From: Caldicoprobacter oshimai DSM 21659
Lineage (GTDB): Bacteria; Bacillota; Clostridia; Caldicoprobacterales; Caldicoprobacteraceae
Reading direction: 5' to 3'
DNA: 64,000 nt
NCBI GenBank assembly: GCA_000526435.1
Contig: JAGB01000002.1
Span: forward strand, 434,001 to 498,000
Part shown: positions 18,344-26,677 of the stretch, one piece after another
Position numbering within the stretch: position 1 is the stretch's first letter
Layout of the letters: each line of letters opens with the position of its first letter
Program-made: the position numbers and the translations under genes
Notes under the pieces: model-generated
The model's database searches: none
What the model was told of the DNA's origin: nothing
The model's input: the letters and a program-made list of their open reading frames with translations, nothing else

Positions 18344-19630
18344 TTACGATACCGATTCGCGCTTCTCCTTTTGCTTTTTAATCCCTTTGCGCGACCTCTG
18401 CCCCTCCGAAATTATTATGATGGGCTCGCTCTTTTTTAGCACCACGTCTTTAGTTATTATGCACTTCTCTATATCATCGCGCGAAGGAATCTCAAACATC
18501 ACATCCAGCATCAATTCCTCCATTATGGCTCTAAGGCCACGAGCTCCTGTCTTTCGTTCCAGAGCCTGTTTGGCGATTAGCCGCAGGGCTTCATCTTCAA
18601 ATTCTAATGTTACGCCATCAATCTCAAACAGCTTTTGATACTGCTTGACCAGCGCATTCTTGGGCTCCTTCAAAATTTTCACCAGCGCCTCCTCATCCAA
18701 AGCATGGAGAGTAACGATGATGGGGAGACGCCCAACGAACTCGGGAATTAAACCAAACTTGAGCAGGTCTTCAGGCATTATGTGCTTTAGAAGCTCACCG
18801 GGATCGCTGTTGGCCTTGCTTCGGATTTCTGCCCCAAATCCCAGCGAATTCCTGCCTATACGGTTCTGGATAATCTTTTCTATGCCTTCAAAAGCCCCAC
18901 CGCATATGAAAAGGATGTTGGTAGTGTCTATCTGTATAAACTCCTGATGCGGGTGCTTGCGCCCACCCTGTGGCGGAACGTTGGCTATAGTACCCTCCAG
19001 TATTTTGAGCAAAGCCTGCTGTACGCCCTCGCCAGACACATCTCGAGTTATGGAAGGATTTTCAGATTTTCTCGCTATCTTGTCTACCTCATCTATATAC
19101 ACTATACCCTTCTCAGCCTTTTCGATGTCATAATCTGCAGCTTGAATGAGCCTCAAAAGGATGTTCTCCACATCCTCGCCCACGTATCCCGCTTCAGTCA
19201 GGGTAGTAGCATCGGCTATGGTAAAGGGAACATTCAATATTTTGGCCAGCGTTTGAGCAAGAAGTGTCTTACCGGAACCCGTGGGCCCCAGCATCAGGAT
19301 GTTGCTCTTCTGCAACTCAACGCCATCCCTCTTTACATCGCTGTTGATCCGCTTGTAATGATTGTAGACCGCCACTGATAGTATCTTTTTTGCCCTGTCC
19401 TGGCCTATCACATACTGGTTGAGAATGGAGTATATCTCCTGTGGCTTTGGGATGTCGTGCATATCAAAGCCCGACGACTCTTCAAACTCTTCCTCTATAA
19501 TCTCCTGGCACAGCTCTATGCACTCATCACAGATGTAGACCCCTGGTCCGGCTACCAAGCGCCGCACCTGGTCCTGGGTCTTGCCACAGAAGGAACATTT
19601 CAATTGTTTTCTATCATCATATCTTGCCAA
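18344..19630 (-). CDS. clpX: ATP-dependent Clp protease ATP-binding subunit ClpX
   Basis: 428 residues from TTG 19630 ([17 protein letters not shown]), six bases after GAGGTG; this start matches the usual ClpX N-terminus better than the GTG at 19639. The zinc domain has Cys12, Cys15, Cys34 and Cys37. Walker A GPTGSGKT, Walker B YIDEVDKI, and sensor/pore segments follow. It unfolds tagged substrates and feeds ClpP in the cytosol. Lies 20 bases after clpP and ends at two terminators. Confidence 0.97.
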   Translation of the reverse strand: MARYDDRKQLKCSFCGKTQDQVRRLVAGPGVYICDECIELCQEIIEEEFEESSGFDMHDIPKPQEIYSILNQYVIGQDRAKKILSVAVYNHYKRINSDVKRDGVELQKSNILMLGPTGSGKTLLAQTLAKILNVPFTIADATTLTEAGYVGEDVENILLRLIQAADYDIEKAEKGIVYIDEVDKIARKSENPSITRDVSGEGVQQALLKILEGTIANVPPQGGRKHPHQEFIQIDTTNILFICGGAFEGIEKIIQNRIGRNSLGFGAEIRSKANSDPGELLKHIMPEDLLKFGLIPEFVGRLPIIVTLHALDEEALVKILKEPKNALVKQYQKLFEIDGVTLEFEDEALRLIAKQALERKTGARGLRAIMEELMLDVMFEIPSRDDIEKCIITKDVVLKKSEPIIIISEGQRSRKGIKKQKEKRESVS

Positions 19631-19650
19631 TTTTTTCACCTCTTAACTCA

Positions 19651-20235
19651 CTATTTGCGCGATACAATGACTTCATCGATGATGCCGTACTCCTTGGCCT
19701 CATAGGCCGACATAAAGAAGTCACGATCAGTGTCCCTCTCTATCTTTTCAAGAGGTTGCCCTGTCCTCTCGGCCAAAATCTCGTTAAGGCGCCTCTTGAG
19801 CTTGAGGATCTGCTCGGCGTGTATCTTTATATCCGATGCAGAACCCCGTGCTCCACCTATAGGTTGATGAATCATGATCTCGCTGTTGGGCAGAGCAAAT
19901 CTCTTGCCCTTTGTACCGGCTGCCAGCAAGAAAGCGCCCATGGAAGCAGCCATCCCGATACATATGGTGGACACATCGCACTTGATGTACTGGATGGTAT
20001 CGTAGATGGCCAGTCCAGCCGTTACCGAGCCACCAGGGCTGTTGATGTAAAGCTGTATATCCTTGTCAGGGTCCTTGGCTTCCAGATACAGCATTTGAGC
20101 CACCACCAAATCGGCGGTTTCATCGTATATTTCCCCGCCAAGGAATATAATTCTATCCTCTAAAAGCCGTGAGTATATATCATACGCGCGTTCACCACGG
20201 CTGGTTTGTTCAACCACTATAGGGACCAGGCTCAT
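19651..20235 (-). CDS. clpP: ATP-dependent Clp protease proteolytic subunit ClpP
   Basis: 194 residues, standard length. The catalytic triad is Ser98 (GMAASMGAF), His123 (MIHQPIGG) and Asp172 (DTDRDFF), the same numbering as Bacillus ClpP. It forms the double heptamer served by ClpX/ClpC. ATG 20235 follows AGGAGGAG. Downstream of tig by about 40 bases, so tig-clpP-clpX probably form one operon. Confidence 0.98.
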   Translation of the reverse strand: MSLVPIVVEQTSRGERAYDIYSRLLEDRIIFLGGEIYDETADLVVAQMLYLEAKDPDKDIQLYINSPGGSVTAGLAIYDTIQYIKCDVSTICIGMAASMGAFLLAAGTKGKRFALPNSEIMIHQPIGGARGSASDIKIHAEQILKLKRRLNEILAERTGQPLEKIERDTDRDFFMSAYEAKEYGIIDEVIVSRK

Positions 20236-20274
20236 ACCACCATCTCCTCCTCAATCACTCATAATCACTTGAGT

Positions 20275-21666
20275 TTATTCAGCAGCGGTACCCTCCACCG
20301 GCTGCTGGTTTGCACCCTCGTCGGTATGCTCAGCCTTGCCATCAGCTTGCTGCTTATCCTGCTCTGGCTGCTGTGCCTTATCCACTATAACGGCGTTATC
20401 CATCAAGAAATCAATGGTCTTTCTGGTCAGTAGCTCGTCCTTTCTTCTCTCCAGGCCTTCAGCATAGCGTTTTCTGGCTTCATCCACAGTTATATTGAAC
20501 TGATTGGCAAGCCCCTCAAGCTCCTTATCCAGGTCCTCCTGGGTAACCTCGATGTCTTCCACTTTTGCTATCTTCTCAAGCACCAAACCAGTTTTCACTC
20601 TAGTATATGCCTCTTGCCTATATTGTGCCCTCAAATCCTCCATAGATGTGCCGGTAAGCTCTAAATACCGCTTAAGGGTCAGGCCTCGATAATACAGTCC
20701 AAACTCAAAATTGCTCAACATGTTGTCAATTTCTCGTTCCACCATAACATCGGGGATATCAACCTTGGCCCCCTCAACTACCTGTGATAAAAGTTGCTCC
20801 TCCATCTGCTCACGCGCCTGATTTTGGGCTTCCCTTTCAAGGACCTCTCTAAGATGAACTTTGTATTCCTCAAAGGTTTCAAAATCGCTCACGTCTTTGG
20901 CAAACTCATCATCCAGCTCAGGCAGCTCTTTCTCCTTTATGTCGTGAATCTTTACCTTGAACACGGCCTCTTTACCCTTTAATTCTTCTATTCCATAATC
21001 CTCGGGGAAGGTCACCTTGATCTCCTTTTCATCGCCCGCATTAAGGCCGATGAGCTGTTCCTCAAAGCCCGGAATAAAAGATTTAGAGCCTACTTCGAGG
21101 GCATAGTTCTGCGCACTGCCATCCTTTATAGGCTGACCGTCTACAAAGCCCTGATAATCAAGGGTGACTAAGTCGCCTTCCTTTATAGGCCTACCTTCTA
21201 CAGCCACCCATCTGGCATACCGTTCCTGTATCCGTTTGAGGGCATCCTCTACGTCTTTATCTGTAACATTATACTCCACTTTTTCCACTTCTATTCCTTT
21301 GTACTGTCCAAGTTCCACCTCTGGCTTTACAATTACGCTAGCAGTAAACACCAGGTCCTTGCCGCTTCCAATCTGTTCGATCTCCTCTACTTTTGGATAG
21401 TCAACGGGTTCAAGGCCGTTTTCTTCAACTGCCTTCCAGTAGACCTCGGGAAATATCTCATTAAAGGCATCTTCATAAAACACGCCTTCCCCATAATACC
21501 TTTCTATCAGCTTCCTAGGCGCTTTGCCCTTCCTGAAGCCCGGTATTAGGAATTTGCCCTTGTTTTTCAGATAGGATTTGTCCAAGGCTTTTTCAAAATC
21601 CTGAGCATCGACCTGAATTTTCAGCTTAACCTTATTATTTTCTATCTTTTCAGCTGTAGCTTTCAC
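20275..21666 (-). CDS. tig: Trigger factor, ribosome-associated chaperone
   Basis: 463 residues from GTG 21666 behind AAAGGAGG. The ribosome-binding loop PGFRKGKAPR lies near residues 42-51. The FKBP-type peptidyl-prolyl isomerase domain follows (GDLVTLDYQGFVDGQPI, about 155-245), then the helical substrate cradle. The last 35 residues are a Glu/Gln-rich tail longer than usual. It folds nascent chains at the ribosome exit. First gene of the tig-clpP-clpX unit, with a near-consensus promoter at 21714-21742. Confidence 0.96.
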   Translation of the reverse strand: MKATAEKIENNKVKLKIQVDAQDFEKALDKSYLKNKGKFLIPGFRKGKAPRKLIERYYGEGVFYEDAFNEIFPEVYWKAVEENGLEPVDYPKVEEIEQIGSGKDLVFTASVIVKPEVELGQYKGIEVEKVEYNVTDKDVEDALKRIQERYARWVAVEGRPIKEGDLVTLDYQGFVDGQPIKDGSAQNYALEVGSKSFIPGFEEQLIGLNAGDEKEIKVTFPEDYGIEELKGKEAVFKVKIHDIKEKELPELDDEFAKDVSDFETFEEYKVHLREVLEREAQNQAREQMEEQLLSQVVEGAKVDIPDVMVEREIDNMLSNFEFGLYYRGLTLKRYLELTGTSMEDLRAQYRQEAYTRVKTGLVLEKIAKVEDIEVTQEDLDKELEGLANQFNITVDEARKRYAEGLERRKDELLTRKTIDFLMDNAVIVDKAQQPEQDKQQADGKAEHTDEGANQQPVEGTAAE

Positions 21667-21713
21667 CCGTAAGTTCCTCCTTTGTTAAATACTGCTCTTT
21701 TCACAACATTTTA

Positions 21714-21742
21714 ATTATAGCACAAACTGTAGACAAGTCCAA
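21714..21742 (-). promoter_or_regulatory. SigmaA-type promoter of tig-clpP-clpX
   Basis: On the minus strand TTGGAC (21742-21737), a 17-base spacer, then TATAAT (21719-21714), about 48 bases before the GTG of tig. Confidence 0.8.
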
Positions 21743-21942
21743 TATTTTTTGGTATTCTATTAAACAGCAATTTCGGTATTTTTCATATTATAGTAACACA
21801 AGCACTGTTTCGATGCAATATCCAGCCGCTGAAATTTTTCGCATATATTATAAACCGTACGTCCTGCTATTAAACACAATTTGCCTGTAAGTCAATAAAG
21901 GCAGGTTCAACTCTATCAAAACAACTTGAAAGGATGATGGTA

Positions 21943-22710
21943 ATGGAAAATCTGCTTAAAAACAAAAACATACTGATAATGGGTGTGGCCAATAAATGGA
22001 GCATCGCATGGGGTATAGCCCAATCGTGCCTGAAAGCAGGCGCCAATTTGATATTTACATATCAGGGAGAGCGCACACGGGATGCGGTACAGGAACTGGT
22101 GTCTGGCATCCCGGGAGCTCTGCTGTATCCCTGCGACGTGACCAGCGATCAAGAAATAATAGACCTGTTTGACAACATCAAAAGGGATGTTGGAGTCCTG
22201 CACGGCGTGGTGCACAGCTTGGCCTTCGCAAAGAAAGAGGAACTGGCCGGAGCATATTACAACACTTCTCGAGAAGGGTACCTACTAGCTCAAAACATAA
22301 GCGCGTATTCGCTGGTAGCGGTGGCAAGGCATGCCCTGCCCCTTATGACCGAGGGCGGCAGCATCGTAACTTTGACATACATTGGCGGTGAAAGGGCGGT
22401 ACCCAACTATAACGTGATGGGAGTAGCCAAAGCGGCGCTGGAATGCTCGGTAAAATATCTGGCAGTGGACCTGGGGCCGCACAACATCAGGGTAAACGCC
22501 ATATCTGCCGGGCCCATAAAGACTATTGCAGCAAGGGGCGTCAAAAATTTCAGCGAAATACTCAAAACATACGAGGAAAAGGTGCCTTTGAGGAGAAACG
22601 TTGACCAATCTGATGTAGGTGATACCGCCCTGTTTCTGCTGAGCCACCTGTCCAGGGGCATCACGGGAGAAGTCATACACGTGGACGCAGGGTATCATAT
22701 ACTGGGTTAA
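21943..22710 (+). CDS. fabI: Enoyl-[acyl-carrier-protein] reductase (NADH), FabI
   Basis: 255 residues from ATG 21943, nine bases after AAAGGA (two earlier ATGs sit on the ribosome site). The short-chain dehydrogenase fold carries the variant glycine loop MGVANKWSIAWGIA and the catalytic Tyr146, Tyr156 and Lys163, the same numbers as E. coli FabI. It reduces the enoyl-ACP double bond in fatty-acid elongation and is the triclosan target. Stands alone rather than in a fab cluster. Its stop overlaps that of the convergent RACo-like gene by four bases. Confidence 0.95.
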   Translation: MENLLKNKNILIMGVANKWSIAWGIAQSCLKAGANLIFTYQGERTRDAVQELVSGIPGALLYPCDVTSDQEIIDLFDNIKRDVGVLHGVVHSLAFAKKEELAGAYYNTSREGYLLAQNISAYSLVAVARHALPLMTEGGSIVTLTYIGGERAVPNYNVMGVAKAALECSVKYLAVDLGPHNIRVNAISAGPIKTIAARGVKNFSEILKTYEEKVPLRRNVDQSDVGDTALFLLSHLSRGITGEVIHVDAGYHILG

Positions 22711-24536
22711 AATGAAAGAAAATCCACAAAGACGCTTTGGAAATCGAGGCGTGAAGAGAGTTCAACATAGCTCGTCCTGTGCCTTATAAATTCGGCCATT
22801 TCCATGTATTCCTTGGACAGAAGCGCCATCTTGGCTCCTGCACCAGCGGCATTACCGATGGCAACTATCTTGCTTCTCAGCTCACTTGGAATAAGCCCTA
22901 TATCCGCCGCATGGTCGTAATCTATGTAATTGCCAAACCCTCCTGCCAGGTACACCTTCTGGATATCCTCATGCCGTACCCCCATCTCCCTCATCAAAAT
23001 ATGGATACCGCTCGCGATAGCCGCCTTGGCCAATTGTACCTCACGTACATCCTTTTGGCAGATGTATATATCATCCAGCGCCCCCTCTTCTCTCGAAGCA
23101 ATGAGGAGGGCAGGCTTCCCATCCAGCTCCTTGACCCTGCTGGCCAGACCGGCAGGTAACTCAGTTTTGGCCTCCTCGGCGCTCCTCATCCTGCCAGTAG
23201 CGTCCACAATGCCTGCTTTTAGCATTTGTGCCATGGCATCTACAATTCCGGAACCGCATATGCCACGGGCAGGCTCACCGCCTATGGTGTCGTACTCTAT
23301 CCCGTCCTCGGTTATTCTCATCTTGCTGATGGCACCTTTTACGCCGCCCATGCCATAGCGGATATGGGCACCCTCAAAGGCGGGTCCCGCCGCCGTTGAG
23401 CAGGTTATGACCCCCCCACGATTCCCCAGCGCAATCTCGCCGTTTGTGCCTATATCGATGAGCAGCGCCAGCTCGTCCCTCTCAGCCATGCCGGATGCCA
23501 ATATGGCGGCAATGGTATCGGCGCCAACATACCCTGCCACCATGGGTAGTATGGTTACTCTACCAGAAGGACACATGTTTAGTCCCACCTGCCAGGGTTC
23601 AAGCTCGAGGCGCCGAGCTATGACCGGGATAAAGGGTGAAACAGCTATGTTCTTAACTGGCAATCCCGCAAACAGGTGCATCATGATAGTGTTGCCCACC
23701 ACCGTCATATGGTAAATCCTATCGGGAGCAATTCCCCATCTTTGTTGAAAGGTTCTCAGCATGTTGTTTATCTCGTCCCTCACCAACCCGCTTAAGACAG
23801 CAAGTCCATTCTCGTTTTCCACGGTAAAATCAGTACGGGTTATAACATCGGCGCCATACTGGCGCTGGGGATTTATGGCTGAATACACATCCACCTGCCG
23901 GCCTGTGACCAGATCCATCAGGAATCCCACCATTGTGGTGGTGCCTATATCAACCGCCACCCCGTATTTGGCATCAGAAGTATCCCCGCCTTCGACCGCA
24001 ATTATGTCCTGATCAAAGAACACCGCCGTTACTTTAAAGTCATGGGCCCTCAACGTTTCCGATAAATCCCTCATAACAGCAGGATGAATCCTGCCAGGGG
24101 CTTTAAGGGCCTTCTCGATCCTGTCGACATCGCTAGCCTGATCATCCAGCGATGGTTTAGGCAATTCAACATAGCGCTTGACAACCATGGGATTTAAAGC
24201 AACATCGCTTTTTCCGTCTGTAAGAATGGCAGCATCCCTCTGACCGCTCTCTGGCACCTCGACAGTCAAATCCTCATTTACTTGTACCCTGCAGGCCAGG
24301 CGTATGCCGCCCTTTCGCTCAATAAACGAGAGGTGCCCCACCTCGTCTGGCGAACACTGGCTTCCGGCCATGTCTCCTTTGACGATTCTCACTTTACACT
24401 TGCCGCAAAATCCCCTGCCGCCGCAAGGCGAATCCATATAAAACCCTTTTTCCTTTAAAAGCTTGAGCAGGCTATAGCCTGCCGGCACCGAGTATTTCTC
24501 TAAACGGCTACCCTGTCTTACCTCTACCTGGTACAA
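22707..24536 (-). CDS. RACo-type ferredoxin/ASKHA protein, reductive activator of corrinoid proteins
   Basis: 609 residues. Residues about 1-95 are a plant-type 2Fe-2S ferredoxin (Cys38, Cys44, Cys47, Cys82). A linker follows, then a middle domain and the DUF4445 ASKHA ATPase (AVDIGTTTMVGFL, LLIDIGTNGEIAL, GYVGADTIAAIL). Such proteins use ATP to drive electrons uphill into Co(II) corrinoids, returning inactivated methyltransferase cofactors to Co(I). No acetyl-CoA synthase genes are near, so the partner is probably another corrinoid protein; one is at 61273-61908 and a MetH-like enzyme at 33792. The start is TTG behind AAGGGGG. Convergent with fabI. Confidence 0.9.
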   Translation of the reverse strand: MYQVEVRQGSRLEKYSVPAGYSLLKLLKEKGFYMDSPCGGRGFCGKCKVRIVKGDMAGSQCSPDEVGHLSFIERKGGIRLACRVQVNEDLTVEVPESGQRDAAILTDGKSDVALNPMVVKRYVELPKPSLDDQASDVDRIEKALKAPGRIHPAVMRDLSETLRAHDFKVTAVFFDQDIIAVEGGDTSDAKYGVAVDIGTTTMVGFLMDLVTGRQVDVYSAINPQRQYGADVITRTDFTVENENGLAVLSGLVRDEINNMLRTFQQRWGIAPDRIYHMTVVGNTIMMHLFAGLPVKNIAVSPFIPVIARRLELEPWQVGLNMCPSGRVTILPMVAGYVGADTIAAILASGMAERDELALLIDIGTNGEIALGNRGGVITCSTAAGPAFEGAHIRYGMGGVKGAISKMRITEDGIEYDTIGGEPARGICGSGIVDAMAQMLKAGIVDATGRMRSAEEAKTELPAGLASRVKELDGKPALLIASREEGALDDIYICQKDVREVQLAKAAIASGIHILMREMGVRHEDIQKVYLAGGFGNYIDYDHAADIGLIPSELRSKIVAIGNAAGAGAKMALLSKEYMEMAEFIRHRTSYVELSSRLDFQSVFVDFLSF

Positions 24537-24760
24537 CCCGACGCTACCCCCTTCTCAAAAACATGTATGCCGCAGCCCTGGTCAAAAGCAACCTTAAACA
24601 GCACATCCAATACTGTGAATCAGAAGATATGCCTATTCAAGAACAACCTGAATAATCTGTCCAACTCTATAAGGACTAAACCTTATTCTATTAAGGTTAA
24701 GTATTAACTTAGTTTAAGGCTGCTTATCTAAGGCCAATTTACAATATATTATACAATACA
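24537..24760 (-). promoter_or_regulatory. Leader of the RACo-like gene with a dyad element
   Basis: A TG-extended TATAAT (24753-24748) suggests a start near 24741 and a leader of about 205 bases. Within it TAAACCTTA (24677-24685) and its complement (24692-24700) form a dyad, followed by a related TTAA-rich repeat up to 24720. This could be a repressor site or an RNA hairpin. No cobalamin-riboswitch box was recognised. Confidence 0.35.
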
Positions 24761-24845
24761 TAAAAGATTCATGTCTTCAAAAAAATATTGTTTTTAAGAG
24801 GGATAATCTTGCTGATCTGACATCTTATATCATTTTAACCGCAAA

Positions 24846-25161
24846 TTAAAGTTGTGAAAATTGTAATATTAAATGCAACACTTTTTGATAAAAAGTATGA
24901 TATAAATATCCATTTTTTACCTTTGTGTTTTGGTAGGATGTCATGTTGTCAAGGGAAGGGTGGAGATTTTCGAATGTAAGCGACAAAATACTACCCGACC
25001 TTGAAACATGCCTAAATGATACAATTATGTTCGTGTCTTTTGGCATTCCTGGCCAAAAGGCCTTAGCTGTACAAATTAAGTAGAGCTGCAATTTGCCCTC
25101 TCTCATAAGCATTTAGGTGTTTAAAAGAGCGTTTTGTTGTGGTACAATTGTATTGAGCCAT
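24846..25161 (-). pseudogene. IS30-family transposase remnant (N-terminal part)
   Basis: From ATG 25161, behind AGGGAGG, the frame reads MAQYNCTTTKRSFKHLNAYE then RGQIAALL and stops. This is the start of an IS30-type helix-turn-helix transposase. After the stop the reading LLARNAKRHEHNCII followed by another stop still resembles the 'A..LGRH.STI.REI' segment. Downstream the catalytic DDE part is gone. Multiple stops show it is dead. Confidence 0.6.
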
Positions 25162-25227
25162 AGTGAGACCTCCCTGTATGGTTAGTGATTTTTGGATATC
25201 TATATCATACAGGATTTCTCACTATGG
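25158..25227. repeat. Interrupted inverted repeat covering the IS30 ribosome site and start
   Basis: CCATAGTGAG (25158-25167) and CCTGTATG (25173-25180) pair with CATACAGG (25206-25213) and CTCACTATGG (25218-25227): 18 perfectly complementary bases around a 25-base loop. The 3' arm on the minus strand contains the ATG and flanks the AGGGAGG of the IS30-like ORF. In read-through messages the start would be buried, as known for several insertion sequences. Confidence 0.75.
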
Positions 25228-26233
25228 TTCTATAATTTTTTGGGGTGTTGCATTTAATTTTACAACGAACCATTGAACTTTGCTCTTTATATTCCGCCAG
25301 TATCCTCCATCCAGGATATTTCTCTCTATCCATAACTGAAGTAATGAGAACAAATGTCGATTCCATAAATAAGTCTTTCTCACATGCCATATCGTCCCTC
25401 TCACCTATAGTATGCTTTACATAGTAGCTTACTGTCTCCTCATACCTATCTTCCGTACCAGGCCTCCCTCTTCTATTATACCTCCGAGTAACCTCCTCTT
25501 CTATATGAGCTTCTACATTGTAATGCAAAGACTTAACTTTTTCCATAAAAGCCGCGCTCTCCCGCATTGCATCTTCAACACATGCAAATGCTCTCTTGCC
25601 TATACGCTTAGCCTCCTTCTCCAACTCTTGCTTCTCTTTCTCCCAGCGCTTCTGCAATGTCTTTGTTTTCTGCTCCCTTAACGAATTTGTATGAACTAAT
25701 ACAAATCGATATGGCTTCCCATCTATAGCCTCCACAAATTCATAAATCCTGTATTCTGCTGCATCTTTACGTGAAGACTCACTTAATGTCCCTACTTCTT
25801 CCCAATTTACCCCCTGCCATGCCTTCTCTTTCCACTCAGAAACACACGAAAAGTTCTCAGGTAAACGTGATATAAACCGTATACCCTCCAGCTGCCTTAA
25901 CGATTCATATGAAGATACAGTCGCAGAATGTCTAAAGCACGAGCAAATGCATCATCGTTTAATTGTTCTACTGTGATACCGCTATCCTCTAACATGAATT
26001 CAAGCTTTTGTTTTCTCCAATACTCTTCAATTTTCCATAAAGGCTGTCTCCTATGCATTATAGTTACTACCAATACTTCTATTAAAAATCCTGGTGAAAT
26101 CTAAAATTTAAGACTTCCACTCCACCATATCGTTGACAGTCTCTGCTATTTTTGCAATACGGCACATCTCAAACAATACTGGTATGCTGGAGGCATTGTA
26201 TGCTATTATGCTCTTAACATCATTTATATCCAT
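25205..26233 (-). pseudogene. IS1634-family transposase, broken
   Basis: ATG 26233 follows GGGGTGA. The reading continues IAYNASSIPVLFEMCRIAK and ETVNDMVEWKS, then a stop. Later frames give LIEVLVVTIMHRR and an intact stretch of 176 codons (25205-25735: YRFVLVHTNSLREQKTKTLQ, ESAAFMEKVKSLHYNVEAHI). These are the N-terminal and middle regions of IS1634/IS4-like DDE transposases. Several stops and frame changes occur at about 26100-25740, and the C-terminal catalytic third is missing. Not functional. Confidence 0.75.
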
Positions 26234-26328
26234 TCACAATCACCCCTGCATCTTTATACAGGGGATATATATTCGACATAAAATTCAATAATCCTTTTGG
26301 TAATATATGTAATTAAATTGCCTATTTT

Positions 26329-26583
26329 TTACATGCGGAGACTCGGCTGTATCAATTTCTTCATAACATTCATAGATGCAAGATAAAGCATCTTCTCAAG
26401 TGCACTATCAGAAGGAAATACAGATTTTGTCTTGATTACTTTCTTAAACTTACGATGTAAACCTTCAATAATATTGGTGGTATACATAATCTTACGTATG
26501 TCTCAAGTATATTTAAAAAACGGACTTATTACATTCCAGTTGTTTTTCTAACTACGAAATGCATAAGGATATTGTTTTCCCCA
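26329..26583 (-). pseudogene. IS256-family transposase C-terminal fragment
   Basis: About 84 codons read WGKQYPYAFRS, stop, KNNWNVISPFFKYT, stop, DIRKIMYTTNIIEGLHRKFK and on to KKLIQPSLRM before the natural stop at 26329-26331. This is the conserved C-terminus of IS256 (Mutator-like) transposases, with two in-frame stop mutations. No 5' part or terminal repeats are visible. Confidence 0.85.
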
Positions 26584-26587
26584 TTTA

Positions 26588-26628
26588 TTACCCCCACGTT
26601 TTACTAAGCATTTACCCCCGCGTTTCAC
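26588..26628. repeat. Direct repeat, two 17-base copies 24 bases apart
   Basis: TTACCCCCACGTTTTAC (26588-26604) and TTACCCCCGCGTTTCAC (26612-26628) match at 15 of 17 positions. Repeated sites of this kind are found at the ends of IS21-type elements as transposase-binding sites; it may mark the end of another lost element. Confidence 0.55.
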
Positions 26629-26649
26629 GCTGCAACAAAAATTTCCCAT

Positions 26650-26677
26650 AAAAAAAGAGGATGAATGGCTCATCCTC
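26650..26677 (-). terminator. Terminator after the beta-mannosidase gene
   Basis: Stem GAGGATGA (26657-26664) with TCATCCTC (26670-26677), 5-base loop, followed on the minus strand by seven T. The stem overlaps the stop codon of the gene. Confidence 0.88.

Noticed and set aside
13714-21666. Novel protease island
   Set aside because: The tig-clpP-clpX-lonB-lon order is common in Clostridia; it is ordinary housekeeping.
24537-24760. Cobalamin riboswitch before the RACo-like gene
   Set aside because: The conserved B12-box (GCCACTG-type) is absent; only a simple dyad is seen.
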